Translations under genes and position numbers: made by a program
The notes under the pieces: model-generated
The model's database searches: none
What the model was told of the DNA's origin: nothing
What the model saw: the letters and a program-made list of their open reading frames with translations, nothing else
In this document: positions 31,529 through 42,928 of the stretch, piece after piece
Numbering within the stretch: position 1 is the first letter of the stretch
Layout: each line of letters begins with the position of its first letter
Source: Alentia gelatinosa
Lineage: Eukaryota > Annelida > Polychaeta > Phyllodocida > Polynoidae
DNA length: 64,000 bases
Assembly: GCA_950022655.1 (NCBI GenBank)
Contig: OX465580.1
Coordinates: 123,239,016-123,303,015, forward strand
Direction of reading: 5' to 3'

Positions 31529-31600
31529 GGCTTGTTGGTCTAGGGGTATGATTGTCGCTTAGGGTGCGAGAGGTCCCGGGTTCAAATTCCGGACAAGCCC
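31529..31600 (+). tRNA. tRNA-Pro-AGG: tRNA-Pro (AGG), stem variants
   Basis: Anticodon 31561-31563. G26 breaks the top anticodon-stem pair; T60 leaves a tolerable G-U in the T stem. Confidence 0.76.
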
Positions 31601-31688
31601 AGTTAGTTTTATGCTCATGTTTATGGAATGGAAAGTATTGACGGCCACAACCAATATTTACTGGTCCCTCTAACACCAGCTGACATAT

Positions 31689-31760
31689 GGCTTGTTGGTC
31701 TAGGGGTATGATTCTCGCTTTGGGTGCGAGAGGTCCCGGGTTCAAATCCCGGACAAGCCC
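31689..31760 (+). tRNA. tRNA-Pro-TGG: tRNA-Pro (TGG), copy 1
   Basis: Consensus; anticodon 31721-31723. Confidence 0.97.
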
Positions 31761-32044
31761 ATTAGCTTTTTACTTGTCCATATCCTGCTCACTACTTGAT
31801 TAACAAGTGTAAGAGAAAAGCATAATATACAGGAGAATCCAAAGCGTTTGTTAAACTCTGAAAAAAGTGTGTGAAAATCAATAAAGCCTATTTGAAGAAG
31901 GATCGGTTATGGCAATAAAGAGGTTCTTCAGGTCATGTGACAAGTGAAACTTTCCTGAATGTCTTAAGGCATTCTCGCCGTTAAGAGACATACTGCCTTG
32001 GAGTATCCTTGCCTGTATAGCTACTGCTACCAAGTAATTGGGGC

Positions 32045-32079
32045 AGGAGAGGTCCTGGGTTCCAATGCTGGACAAGCCC
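32045..32079 (+). pseudogene. tRNA-Pro 3'-half relic
   Basis: Same as unit 1 relic. Confidence 0.82.
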
Positions 32080-32168
32080 AGTTAGTTTTATACTTCAGTA
32101 TATCCAATCGAAGATCATGATGGTCACAACCAAAATTTTGCTGGTGTCTCTTTCACCAACTGACATAT

Positions 32169-32240
32169 GGCTTGTTGGTCTAGGGGTATGATTCTCGCTT
32201 TGGGTGCGAGAGGTCCCGGGTTCAAATCCCGGACAAGCCC
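32169..32240 (+). tRNA. tRNA-Pro-TGG: tRNA-Pro (TGG), copy 2
   Basis: Consensus; anticodon 32201-32203. Confidence 0.97.
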
Positions 32241-32948
32241 ATTAGCTTTTTACTTGTCCATATCCAGCTAGCTACTTAATCCATACATGGCCAAAAGGCC
32301 TGCAGGCATTATATACCTGGGGGAGGGGAATGCTTACAGGCATTCACAATGAATTCAAGCGTTTCTCAATATACACAGGAAGATTCAAAGTCTTTATATA
32401 ATCTATGAAAAATTATGTGTGAAAATCAATGTGGTACATTTGAAGAAATCACTTACGGCAATGAATAGACTCTTTAGGTCATGTGAAAAGTATAACCTTT
32501 CTTGAATGTCTTAAGGCATTATCGCAATCCAGAGAGATACTGCTCTGAGGAATCCTGCCCCTGTAGCTACTCACACCAGCAATTTGCTCGCCTAGAAAGG
32601 ATGAATGTCCTCATCCTGATCATGTGCTGAAATTCTCAGCAGTGATTGAGTTGTGATGTAATATTCATGACTCTTCAACTAGTGGAAATAAGTTTGATAC
32701 TGGGACTTATGGCAACCATATAGTAAACTAGACTCTGTATGTTCAAGCAAAGAAAGATTTACTTCAGAAGAAACTTGAAAAATGCTATGTCTTGATATGA
32801 ATGCCTTCGTGCAGACTGCAGTTTTATATGATTGCTCGACAAAAACAGGGTTCTAAAGCTGTCAAATATGTTGGCTTGCAATATAACACCATATCTCAAG
32901 AAAACTAGAAGCAGCCGATAGAGTTTCAAGGGGAGCTGTTCTTTGTGA

Positions 32949-33020
32949 GGCTTGTTGGTCTAGGGGTATGATTCTCGCTTCGGGTGCGAGAGGTCCCGGG
33001 TTCAATTCCCGGACAAGCCC
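32949..33020 (+). tRNA. tRNA-Pro-CGG: tRNA-Pro (CGG)
   Basis: Consensus; anticodon 32981-32983. Confidence 0.97.
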
Positions 33021-33629
33021 AGTATTTTATCCCATACAGACTAGCCATGAAACTCAGAATCTTCTCAGGATACATTTCAACTGAAAACCTATTTCAATAT
33101 TCTCTGCAATATATATTCTGAGCTCATATATGCCTGTTTTGCATTGGAATCCATCGTTCTAGAAGAGCTGCAAATATCACAGCTCACACTTTCTAATATG
33201 AGAGAAGATCTGTAGATGTATATAGCTCGATAGCAGCAACTACATATTGTCCAATACTCTATTGTTTTGTCTCACAGTGTAAGAGGAAAGCATATCATGG
33301 ATTGAGGTAAAGGTGATACAAAGTTATTTCCTGTGATATCATGATGGAGTGCTTTAGTGTTGCATCAGATGATAGTCAAATCTCTAATTAATATGTCAAA
33401 CTTCCCGAGATGATATACAAACCAATCTGCTGAATTCAGATAACCGAGGCAATATGTTCTTCCATGTCTCTATTTTCCACAAATGGATACATTTGATTCT
33501 CTATGCTTCATGTCCTATATCAGAGAAATATCTACATACATACATACACCCAGTCTGTATTCTTGATACCATAATTGCAGTCATAGCAATATTTGGTGAA
33601 ATTTCTTAGCCATCGCAGTAGCCAGCACA

Positions 33630-33701
33630 GGCTTGTTAGTCTAGGGGTATGATTCAAGCTTAGGGTGCGAGAGGTCCCGGGTTCAAATCCCCGACAAGCC
33701 C
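33630..33701 (+). pseudogene. Damaged tRNA-Pro (AGG) gene
   Basis: Same lesions as unit 1: A10, CAAGC stem, C63. Anticodon 33662-33664. Confidence 0.8.
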
Positions 33702-33789
33702 AGTTAGTTTTATGCTCATGTTTATGGAATGGAAAGTATTGACGGCCACAACCAACATTTACTGATCCCTCTAACACCAGCTGACATAT

Positions 33790-33861
33790 GGCTTGTTGGT
33801 CTAGGGGTATGATTCTCGCTTTGGGTGCGAGAGGTCCCGGGTTCAAATCCCAGACAAAACC
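33790..33861 (+). pseudogene. Damaged tRNA-Pro (TGG) gene, copy 1
   Basis: Same broken acceptor (ACAAAAC) and A63 as unit 1. Anticodon 33822-33824. Confidence 0.75.
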
Positions 33862-34145
33862 ATTAGCTTTTTACTTGTCCATATCCTGCTCACTACTTGA
33901 TTAACAAGTGTAAGAGAAAAGCATAATATACAGGGGAATCCAAAGCGTTTGTTAAACTCTGAAAAAAGTGTGTGAAAATCAATAAAGCCTATTTGAAGAA
34001 GGATCGGTTATGGCAATAAAGAGGTTCTTCAGGTCATGTGACAAGTGAAACTTTCCTGAATGTCTTAAGGCATTCTCGCCGTTAAGAGACATACTGCCTT
34101 GGAGTATCCTTGCCTGTATAGCTACTGCTACCAAGTAATTGGGGC

Positions 34146-34180
34146 AGGAGAGGTCCTGGGTTCCAATGCTGGACAAGCCC
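34146..34180 (+). pseudogene. tRNA-Pro 3'-half relic
   Basis: Same as unit 1 relic. Confidence 0.82.
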
Positions 34181-34269
34181 AGTTAGTTTTATACTTCAGT
34201 ATATCCAATCGAAGATCATGATGGTCACAACCAAAATTTTGCTGGTGTCTCTTTCACCAACTGACATAT

Positions 34270-34341
34270 GGCTTGTTGGTCTAGGGGTATGATTCTCGCT
34301 TTGGGTGCGAGAGGTCCCGGGTTCAAATCCCGGACAAGCCC
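34270..34341 (+). tRNA. tRNA-Pro-TGG: tRNA-Pro (TGG), copy 2
   Basis: Consensus; anticodon 34302-34304. Confidence 0.97.
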
Positions 34342-35049
34342 ATTAGCTTTTTACTTGTCCATATCCAGCTAGCTACTTAATCCATACATGGCCAAAAGGC
34401 CTGCAGGCATTATATACCTGGGGGAGGGGAATGCTTACAGGCATTCACAATGAATTCAAGCGTTTCTCAATATACACAGGAAGATTCAAAGTCTTTATAT
34501 AATCTATGAAAAATTATGTGTGAAAATCAATGTGGTACATTTGAAGAAATCACTTACGGCAATGAATAGACCCTTTAGGTCATGTGAAAAGTATAACCTT
34601 TCTTGAATGTCTTAAGGCATTATCGCAATCCAGAGAGATACTGCTCTGAGGAATCCTGCCCCTGTAGCTACTCACACCAGCAATTTGCTCGCCTAGAAAG
34701 GATGAATGTCCTCACCCTGATCATGTGCTGAAATTCTCAGCGGTGATTGAGTTGTGATGTAATATTCATGACTCTTCAACTAGTGGAAATAAGTTTGATA
34801 CTGGGACTTATGGCAACCATATAGTAAACTAGACTCTGTATGTTCAAGCAAAGAAAGATTTACTTCAGAAGAAACTTGAAAAATGCTATGTCTTGATATG
34901 AATGCCTTCGTGCAGACTGCAGTTTTATATGATTGCTCGACAAAAACAGGGTTCTAAAGCTGTCAAATATGTTGGCTTGCAATATAACACCATATCTCAA
35001 GAAAACTAGAAGCAGGCGATAGAGTTTCAAGGGGAGCTGTTCTTTGTGA

Positions 35050-35121
35050 GGCTTGTTGGTCTAGGGGTATGATTCTCGCTTCGGGTGCGAGAGGTCCCGG
35101 GTTCAATTCCCGGACAAGCCC
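35050..35121 (+). tRNA. tRNA-Pro-CGG: tRNA-Pro (CGG)
   Basis: Consensus; anticodon 35082-35084. Confidence 0.97.
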
Positions 35122-35730
35122 AGTATTTTATCCCATACAGACTAGCCATGAAACTCAGAATCTTCTCAGGATACATTTCAACTGAAAACCTATTTCAATA
35201 TTCTCTGCAATATATATGCTGAGCTCATATATGCCTGTTTTGCATTGGAATCCATCGTTCTAGAAGAGCTGCAAATATCACAGCTCACACTTTCTAATAT
35301 GAGAGAAGATCTGTAGATGTATATAGCTCGATAGCAGCAACTACATATTGTCCAATACTCTATTGTTTTGTCTCACAGTGTAAGAGGAAAGCATATCATG
35401 GATGGAGGTAAAGGTGATACAAAGTTATTTCCTGTGATATCATGATGGAGTGCTTTAGTGTTGCATCAGATGATAGTCAAATCTCTAATTAATATGTCAA
35501 ACTTCCCGAGATGATATACAAACCAATCTGCTGAATTCAGATAACCGAGGCAATATGTTCTTCCATGTCTCTATTTTCCACAAATGGATACATTTGATTC
35601 TCTATGCTTCATGTCCTATATCAGAGAAATATCTACATACATACATACACCCAGTCTGTATTCTTGATACCATAATTGCAGTCATAGCAATATTTGGTGA
35701 AATTTCTTAGCCATCGCAGTAGCCAGCACA

Positions 35731-35802
35731 GGCTTGTTGGTCTAGGGGTATGATTCTCGCTTAGGGTGCGAGAGGTCCCGGGTTCAAATCCCGGACAAAC
35801 CC
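35731..35802 (+). tRNA. tRNA-Pro-AGG: tRNA-Pro (AGG), acceptor variant
   Basis: Anticodon 35763-35765; A69 mismatch at the third acceptor pair, as in unit 2. Confidence 0.85.
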
Positions 35803-35890
35803 AGTTAGTTTTATGCTCATGTTTATGGAATGGAAAGTATTGACGGCCACAACCAATATTTACTGGTCCCTCTAACACCAGCTGACATAT

Positions 35891-35962
35891 GGCTTGTTGG
35901 TCTAGGGGTATGATTCTCGCTTTGGGTGCGAGAGGTCCCGGGTTCAAATCCCGGACAAGCCC
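35891..35962 (+). tRNA. tRNA-Pro-TGG: tRNA-Pro (TGG), copy 1
   Basis: Consensus; anticodon 35923-35925. Confidence 0.97.
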
Positions 35963-36246
35963 ATTAGCTTTTTACTTGTCCATATCCTGCTCACTACTTG
36001 ATTAACAAGTGTAAGAGAAAAGCATAATATACAGGAGAATCCAAAGCGTTTGTTAAACTCTGAAAAAAGTGTGTGAAAATCAATAAAGCCTATTTGAAGA
36101 AGGATCGGTTATGGCAATAAAGAGGTTCTTCAGGTCATGTGACAAGTGAAACTTTCCTGAATGTCTTAAGGCATTCTCGCCGTTAAGAGACATACTGCCT
36201 TGGAGTATCCTTGCCTGTATAGCTACTGCTACCAAGTAATTGGGGC

Positions 36247-36281
36247 AGGAGAGGTCCTGGGTTCCAATGCTGGACAAGCCC
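36247..36281 (+). pseudogene. tRNA-Pro 3'-half relic
   Basis: Same as unit 1 relic. Confidence 0.82.
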
Positions 36282-36370
36282 AGTTAGTTTTATACTTCAG
36301 TATATCCAATCGAAGATCATGATGGTCACAACCAAAATTTTGCTGGTGTCTCTATCACCAACTGACATAT

Positions 36371-36442
36371 GGCTTGTTGGTCTAGGGGTATGATTCTCGC
36401 TTTGGGTGCGAGAGGTCCCGGGTTCAAATCCCGGACAAGCCC
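36371..36442 (+). tRNA. tRNA-Pro-TGG: tRNA-Pro (TGG), copy 2
   Basis: Consensus; anticodon 36403-36405. Confidence 0.97.
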
Positions 36443-37150
36443 ATTAGCTTTTTACTTGTCCATATCCAGCTAGCTACTTAATCCATACATGGCCAAAAGG
36501 CCTGCAGGCATTATATACCTGGGGGAGGGGAATGCTTACAGGCATTCACAATGAATTCAAGCGTTTCTCAATATACACAGGAAGATTCAAAGTCTTTATA
36601 TAATCTATGAAAAATTATGTGTGAAAATCAACGTGGTACATTTGAAGAAATCACTTACGGCAATGAATAGACTCTTTAGGTCATGTGAAAAGTATAACCT
36701 TTCTTGAATGTCTTAAGGCATTATCGCAATCCAGAGAGATACTGCTCTGAGGAATCCTGCCCCTGTAGCTACTCACACCAGCAATTTGCTCGCCTAGAAA
36801 GGATGAATGTCCTCATCCTGATCATGTGCTGAAATTCTCAGCGGTGATTGAGTTGTGATGTAATATTCATGACTCTTCAACTAGTGGAAATAAGTTTGAT
36901 ACTGGGACTTATGGCAACCATATAGTAAACTAGACTCTGTATGTTCAAGCAAAGAAAGATTTACTTCAGAAGAAACTTGAAAAATGCTATGTCTTGATAT
37001 GAATGCCTTCGTGCAGACTGCAGTTTTATATGATTGCTCGACAAAAACAGGGTTCTAAAGCTGTCAAATATGTTGGCTTGCAATATAACACCATATCTCA
37101 AGAAAACTAGAAGCAGGCGATAGAGTTTCAAGGGGAGCTGTTCTTTGTGA

Positions 37151-37222
37151 GGCTTGTTGGTCTAGGGGTATGATTCTCGCTTCGGGTGCGAGAGGTCCCG
37201 GGTTCAATTCCCGGACAAGCCC
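37151..37222 (+). tRNA. tRNA-Pro-CGG: tRNA-Pro (CGG)
   Basis: Consensus; anticodon 37183-37185. Confidence 0.97.
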
Positions 37223-37831
37223 AGTATTTTATCCCATACAGACTAGCCATGAAACTCAGAATCTTCTCAGGATACATTTCAACTGAAAACCTATTTCAAT
37301 ATTCTCTGCAATATATATGCTGAGCTCATATATGCCTGTTTTGCATTGGAATCCATCGTTCTAGAAGAGCTGCAAATATCACAGCTCACACTTTCTAATA
37401 TGAGAGAAGATCTGTAGATGTATATAGCTCGATAGCAGCAACTACATATTGTCCAATACTCTATTGTTTTGTCTCACAGTGTAAGAGGAAAGCATATCAT
37501 GGATGGAGGTAAAGGTGATACAAAGTTATTTCATGTGATATCATGATGGAGTGCTTTAGTGTTGCATCAGATGATAGTCAAATCTCTAATTAATATGTCA
37601 AACTTCCCGAGATGATATACAAACCAATCTGCTGAATTCAGATAACCGAGGCAATATGTTCTTCCATGTCTCTATTTTCCACAAATGGGTACATTTGATT
37701 CTCTATGCTTCATGTCCTATATCAGAGAAATATGTACATACATACATACACCCAGTCTGTATTCTTGATACCATAATTGCAGTCATAGCAATATTTGGTG
37801 AAATTTCTTAGCCATCGCAGTAGCCAGCACA

Positions 37832-37903
37832 GGCTTGTTGGTCTAGGGGTATGATTCTCGCTTAGGGTGCGAGAGGTCCCGGGTTCAAATCCCGGACAAG
37901 CCC
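37832..37903 (+). tRNA. tRNA-Pro-AGG: tRNA-Pro (AGG)
   Basis: Consensus AGG gene; anticodon 37864-37866. Confidence 0.97.
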
Positions 37904-38654
37904 AGTTAGTTTTATGCTCTTGTTTATGGAATGGAAAGTATTGACCATTAGCTTTTTACTTGTCCATATCCAGCTAGCTACTTAATCCATACATGGCCAA
38001 AAGGCCTGCAGGCATTATATACCTGGGGGAGGGGAATGCTTACAGGCATTCACAATGAATTCAAGCGTTTCTCAATATACACAGGAAGATTCAAAGTCTT
38101 TATATAATCTATGAAAAATTATGTGTGAAAATCAATGTGGTACATTTGAAGAAATCACTTACGGCAATGAATAGACTCTTTAGGTCATGTGAAAAGTATA
38201 ACCTTTCTTGAATGTCTTAAGGCATTATCGCAATCCAGAGAGATACTGCTCTGAGGAATCCTGCCCCTGTAGCTACTCACACCAGCAATTTGCTCGCCTA
38301 GAAAGGATGAATGTCCTCATCCTGATCATGTGCTGAAATTCTCAGCGGTGATTGAGTTGTGATGTAATATTCATGACTCTTCAACTAGTGGAAATAAGTT
38401 TGATACTGGGACTTATGGCAACCATATAGTAAACTAGACTCTGTATGTTCAAGCAAAGAAAGATTTACTTCAGAAGAAACTTGAAAAATGCTATGTCTTG
38501 ATATGAATGCCTTCGTGCAGACTGCAGTTTTATATGATTGCTCGACAAAAACAGGGTTCTAAAGCTGTCAAATATGTTGGCTTGCAATATAACACCATAT
38601 CTCAGGAAAACTAGAAGCAGGCGATAGAGTTTCAAGGGGAGCTGTTCTTTGTGA

Positions 38655-38726
38655 GGCTTGTTGGTCTAGGGGTATGATTCTCGCCTCGGGTGCGAGAGGT
38701 CCCGGGTTCAATTCCCGGACAAGCCC
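38655..38726 (+). tRNA. tRNA-Pro-CGG: tRNA-Pro (CGG), loop variant
   Basis: Anticodon 38687-38689. First anticodon-loop base is C for T (CTCGGGT), a pyrimidine swap that should be tolerated. Confidence 0.95.
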
Positions 38727-39335
38727 AGTATTTTATCCCATACAGACTAGCCATGAAACTCAGAATCTTCTCAGGATACATTTCAACTGAAAACCTATTT
38801 CAATATTCTCTGCAATATATATTCTGAGCTCATATATGCCTGTTTTGCATTGGAATCCATCGTTCTAGAAGAGCTGCAAATATCACAGCTCACACTTTCT
38901 AATATGAGAGAAGATCTGTAGATGTATATAGCTCGATAGCAGCAACTACATATTGTCCAATACTCTATTGTTTTGTCTCACAGTGTAAGAGGAAAGCATA
39001 TCATGGATGGAGGTAAAGGTGATACAAAGTTATTTCCTGTGATATCATGATGGAGTGCTTTAGTGTTGCATCAGATGATAGTCAAATCTCTAATTAATAT
39101 GTCAAACTTCCCGAGATGATATACAAACCAATCTGCTGAATTCAGATAACCGAGGCAATATGTTCTTCCATGTCTCTATTTTCCACAAATGGGTGCATTT
39201 GATTCTCTATGCTTCATGTCCTATATCAGAGAAATATGTACATACATACATACACCCAGTCTGTATTCTTGATACCATAATTGCAGTCATAGCAATATTT
39301 GGTGAAATTTCTTAGCCATCGCAGTAGCCAGCACA

Positions 39336-39407
39336 GGCTTGTTGGTCTAGGGGTATGATTCTCGCTTAGGGTGCGAGAGGTCCCGGGTTCAAATCCCGGA
39401 CAAGCCC
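39336..39407 (+). tRNA. tRNA-Pro-AGG: tRNA-Pro (AGG)
   Basis: Consensus AGG gene; anticodon 39368-39370. Confidence 0.97.
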
Positions 39408-39495
39408 AGTTAGTTTTATGCTCATGTTTATGGAATGGAAAGTATTGACGGCCACAACCAACATTTACTGATCCCTCTAACACCAGCTGACATAT

Positions 39496-39567
39496 GGCTT
39501 GTTGGTCTAGGGGTATGATTCTCGCTTTGGGTGCGAGAGGTCCCGGGTTCAAATCCCAGACAAAACC
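39496..39567 (+). pseudogene. Damaged tRNA-Pro (TGG) gene, copy 1
   Basis: Broken acceptor ACAAAAC and A63, as in units 1 and 17. Anticodon 39528-39530. Confidence 0.75.
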
Positions 39568-39851
39568 ATTAGCTTTTTACTTGTCCATATCCTGCTCACT
39601 ACTTGATTAACAAGTGTAAGAGAAAAGCATAATATACAGGGGAATCCAAAGCGTTTGTTAAACTCTGAAAAAAGTGTGTGAAAATCAATAAAGCCTATTT
39701 GAAGAAGGATCGGTTATGGCAATAAAGAGGTTCTTCAGGTCATGTGACAAGTGAAACTTTCCTGAATGTCTTAAGGCATTCTCGCCGTTAAGAGACATAC
39801 TGCCTTGGAGTATCCTTGCCTGTATAGCTACTGCTACCAAGTAATTGGGGC

Positions 39852-39886
39852 AGGAGAGGTCCTGGGTTCCAATGCTGGACAAGCCC
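39852..39886 (+). pseudogene. tRNA-Pro 3'-half relic
   Basis: Same as unit 1 relic. Confidence 0.82.
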
Positions 39887-39975
39887 AGTTAGTTTTATAC
39901 TTCAGTATATCCAATCGAAGATCATGATGGTCACAACCAAAATTTTGCTGGTGTCTCTTTCACCAACTGACATAT

Positions 39976-40047
39976 GGCTTGTTGGTCTAGGGGTATGATT
40001 CTCGCTTTGGGTGCGAGAGGTCCCGGGTTCAAATCCCGGACAAGCCC
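39976..40047 (+). tRNA. tRNA-Pro-TGG: tRNA-Pro (TGG), copy 2
   Basis: Consensus; anticodon 40008-40010. Confidence 0.97.
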
Positions 40048-40755
40048 ATTAGCTTTTTACTTGTCCATATCCAGCTAGCTACTTAATCCATACATGGCCA
40101 AAAGGCCTGCAGGCATTATATACCTGGGGGAGGGGAATGCTTACAGGCATTCACAATGAATTCAAGCGTTTCTCAATATACACAGGAAGATTCAAAGTCT
40201 TTATATAATCTATGAAAAATTATGTGTGAAAATCAATGTGGTACATTTGAAGAAATCACTTACGGCAATGAATAGACCCTTTAGGTCATGTGAAAAGTAT
40301 AACCTTTCTTGAATGTCTTAAGGCATTATCGCAATCCAGAGAGATACTGCTCTGAGGAATCCTGCCCCTGTAGCTACTCACACCAGCAATTTGCTCGCCT
40401 AGAAAGGATGAATGTCCTCACCCTGATCATGTGCTGAAATTCTCAGCGGTGATTGAGTTGTGATGTAATATTCATGACTCTTCAACTAGTGGAAATAAGT
40501 TTGATACTGGGACTTATGGCAACCATATAGTAAACTAGACTCTGTATGTTCAAGCAAAGAAAGATTTACTTCAGAAGAAACTTGAAAAATGCTATGTCTT
40601 GATATGAATGCCTTCGTGCAGACTGCAGTTTTATATGATTGCTCGACAAAAACAGGGTTCTAAAGCTGTCAAATATGTTGGCTTGCAATATAACACCATA
40701 TCTCAAGAAAACTAGAAGCAGGCGATAGAGTTTCAAGGGGAGCTGTTCTTTGTGA

Positions 40756-40827
40756 GGCTTGTTGGTCTAGGGGTATGATTCTCGCTTCGGGTGCGAGAGG
40801 TCCCGGGTTCAATTCCCGGACAAGCCC
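40756..40827 (+). tRNA. tRNA-Pro-CGG: tRNA-Pro (CGG)
   Basis: Consensus; anticodon 40788-40790. Confidence 0.97.
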
Positions 40828-41436
40828 AGTATTTTATCCCATACAGACTAGCCATGAAACTCAGAATCTTCTCAGGATACATTTCAACTGAAAACCTATT
40901 TCAATATTCTCTGCAATATATATGCTGAGCTCATATATGCCTGTTTTGCATTGGAATCCATCGTTCTAGAAGAGCTGCAAATATCACAGCTCACACTTTC
41001 TAATATGAGAGAAGATCTGTAGATGTATATAGCTCGATAGCAGCAACTACATATTGTCCAATACTCTATTGTTTTGTCTCACAGTGTAAGAGGAAAGCAT
41101 ATCATGGATGGAGGTAAAGGTGATACAAAGTTATTTCCTGTGATATCATGATGGAGTGCTTTAGTGTTGCATCAGATGATAGTCAAATCTCTAATTAATA
41201 TGTCAAACTTCCCGAGATGATATACAAACCAATCTGCTGAATTCAGATAACCGAGGCAATATGTTCTTCCATGTCTCTATTTTCCACAAATGGATACATT
41301 TGATTCTCTATGCTTCATGTCCTATATCAGAGAAATATCTACATACATACATACACCCAGTCTGTATTCTTGATACCATAATTGCAGTCATAGCAATATT
41401 TGGTGAAATTTCTTAGCCATCGCAGTAGCCAGCACA

Positions 41437-41508
41437 GGCTTGTTGGTCTAGGGGTATGATTCTCGCTTAGGGTGCGAGAGGTCCCGGGTTCAAATCCCGG
41501 ACAAACCC
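41437..41508 (+). tRNA. tRNA-Pro-AGG: tRNA-Pro (AGG), acceptor variant
   Basis: Anticodon 41469-41471; A69 as in unit 2. Confidence 0.85.
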
Positions 41509-41596
41509 AGTTAGTTTTATGCTCATGTTTATGGAATGGAAAGTATTGACGGCCACAACCAATATTTACTGGTCCCTCTAACACCAGCTGACATAT

Positions 41597-41668
41597 GGCT
41601 TGTTGGTCTAGGGGTATGATTCTCGCTTTGGGTGCGAGAGGTCCCGGGTTCAAATCCCGGACAAGCCC
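41597..41668 (+). tRNA. tRNA-Pro-TGG: tRNA-Pro (TGG), copy 1
   Basis: Consensus; anticodon 41629-41631. Confidence 0.97.
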
Positions 41669-41952
41669 ATTAGCTTTTTACTTGTCCATATCCTGCTCAC
41701 TACTTGATTAACAAGTGTAAGAGAAAAGCATAATATACAGGAGAATCCAAAGCGTTTGTTAAACTCTGAAAAAAGTGTGTGAAAATCAATAAAGCCTATT
41801 TGAAGAAGGATCGGTTATGGCAATAAAGAGGTTCTTCAGGTCATGTGACAAGTGAAACTTTCCTGAATGTCTTAAGGCATTCTCGCCGTTAAGAGACATA
41901 CTGCCTTGGAGTATCCTTGCCTGTATAGCTACTGCTACCAAGTAATTGGGGC

Positions 41953-41987
41953 AGGAGAGGTCCTGGGTTCCAATGCTGGACAAGCCC
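41953..41987 (+). pseudogene. tRNA-Pro 3'-half relic
   Basis: Same as unit 1 relic. Confidence 0.82.
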
Positions 41988-42076
41988 AGTTAGTTTTATA
42001 CTTCAGTATATCCAATCGAAGATCATGATGGTCACAACCAAAATTTTGCTGGTGTCTCTATCACCAACTGACATAT

Positions 42077-42148
42077 GGCTTGTTGGTCTAGGGGTATGAT
42101 TCTCGCTTTGTGTGCGAGAGGTCCCGGGTTCAAATCCCGGACAAGCCC
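42077..42148 (+). tRNA. Pro-bodied tRNA with Thr anticodon (TGT)
   Basis: Consensus TGG-2 body, boxes, stems and terminator. However, 42111 is T where every other TGG gene has G, so the anticodon at 42109-42111 is TGT, which reads the threonine codon ACA. Eukaryotic ProRS relies on anticodon G35 and G36, so loss of one of these probably lowers proline charging. If any proline is attached, the tRNA would place proline at threonine codons; if ThrRS charges it, it would be a chimeric tRNA-Thr. A scanner would label this Thr or flag an isotype mismatch. Confidence 0.88.
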
Positions 42149-42856
42149 ATTAGCTTTTTACTTGTCCATATCCAGCTAGCTACTTAATCCATACATGGCC
42201 AAAAGGCCTGCAGGCATTATATACCTGGGGGAGGGGAATGCTTACAGGCATTCACAATGAATTCAAGCGTTTCTCAATATACACAGGAAGATTCAAAGTC
42301 TTTATATAATCTATGAAAAATTATGTGTGAAAATCAATGTGGTACATTTGAAGAAATCACTTACGGCAATGAATAGACTCTTTAGGTCATGTGAAAAGTA
42401 TAACCTTTCTTGAATGTCTTAAGGCATTATCGCAATCCAGAGAGATACTGCTCTGAGGAATCCTGCCCCTGTAGCTACTCACACCAGCAATTTGCTCGCC
42501 TAGAAAGGATGAATGTCCTCATCCTGATCATGTGCTGAAATTCTCAGCGGTGATTGAGTTGTGATGTAATATTCATGACTCTTCAACTAGTGGAAATAAG
42601 TTTGATACTGGGACTTATGGCAACCATATAGTAAACTAGACTCTGTATGTTCAAGCAAAGAAAGATTTACTTCAGAAGAAACTTGAAAAATGCTATGTCT
42701 TGATATGAATGCCTTCGTGCAGACTGCAGTTTTATATGATTGCTCGACAAAAACAGGGTTCTAAAGCTGTCAAATATGTTGGCTTGCAATATAACACCAT
42801 ATCTCAAGAAAACTAGAAGCAGGCGATAGAGTTTCAAGGGGAGCTGTTCTTTGTGA

Positions 42857-42928
42857 GGCTTGTTGGTCTAGGGGTATGATTCTCGCTTCGGGTGCGAGAG
42901 GTCCCGGGTTCAATTCCCGGACAAGCCC
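42857..42928 (+). tRNA. tRNA-Pro-CGG: tRNA-Pro (CGG)
   Basis: Consensus; anticodon 42889-42891. Confidence 0.97.

Larger units (their letters stand above)
30260..32353 (+). repeat. Unit 16 (2,094 bp)
   Basis: Four loci. Seven bases lost near 31410 (CTATGTCC for CTATGCTTCATGTCC). Confidence 0.95.
32354..34454 (+). repeat. Unit 17 (2,101 bp)
   Basis: Twin of unit 1; shares all its private marks (GCAGCCGATAG, GGATTGAGG, both damaged genes). Confidence 0.95.
34455..36555 (+). repeat. Unit 18 (2,101 bp)
   Basis: Twin of unit 2. Confidence 0.95.
32354..38059 (+). repeat. Three-unit block (5,706 bp), copy of 1-5706
   Basis: Units 17-19 repeat units 1-3 with no difference noticed. 38060-43765 (units 20-22) is a third version of the same length, differing mainly in the 5' part of unit 20. 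Confidence 0.9.
36556..38059 (+). repeat. Unit 19 (1,504 bp, 597-bp deletion)
   Basis: Twin of unit 3, including CAACGTGG in block A and the same join (near 37941-37950). Confidence 0.95.
38060..40160 (+). repeat. Unit 20 (2,101 bp, mosaic)
   Basis: The 5' part carries marks found in units 23 and 27 (ATATATTCTGAGC, GGGTGCATTTG). The 3' part from the AGG-TGG-1 gap onward matches unit 17, including its broken TGG-1. Confidence 0.93.
40161..42261 (+). repeat. Unit 21 (2,101 bp)
   Basis: Near copy of units 2 and 18. The only difference I saw is the anticodon change in TGG-2. Confidence 0.95.
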
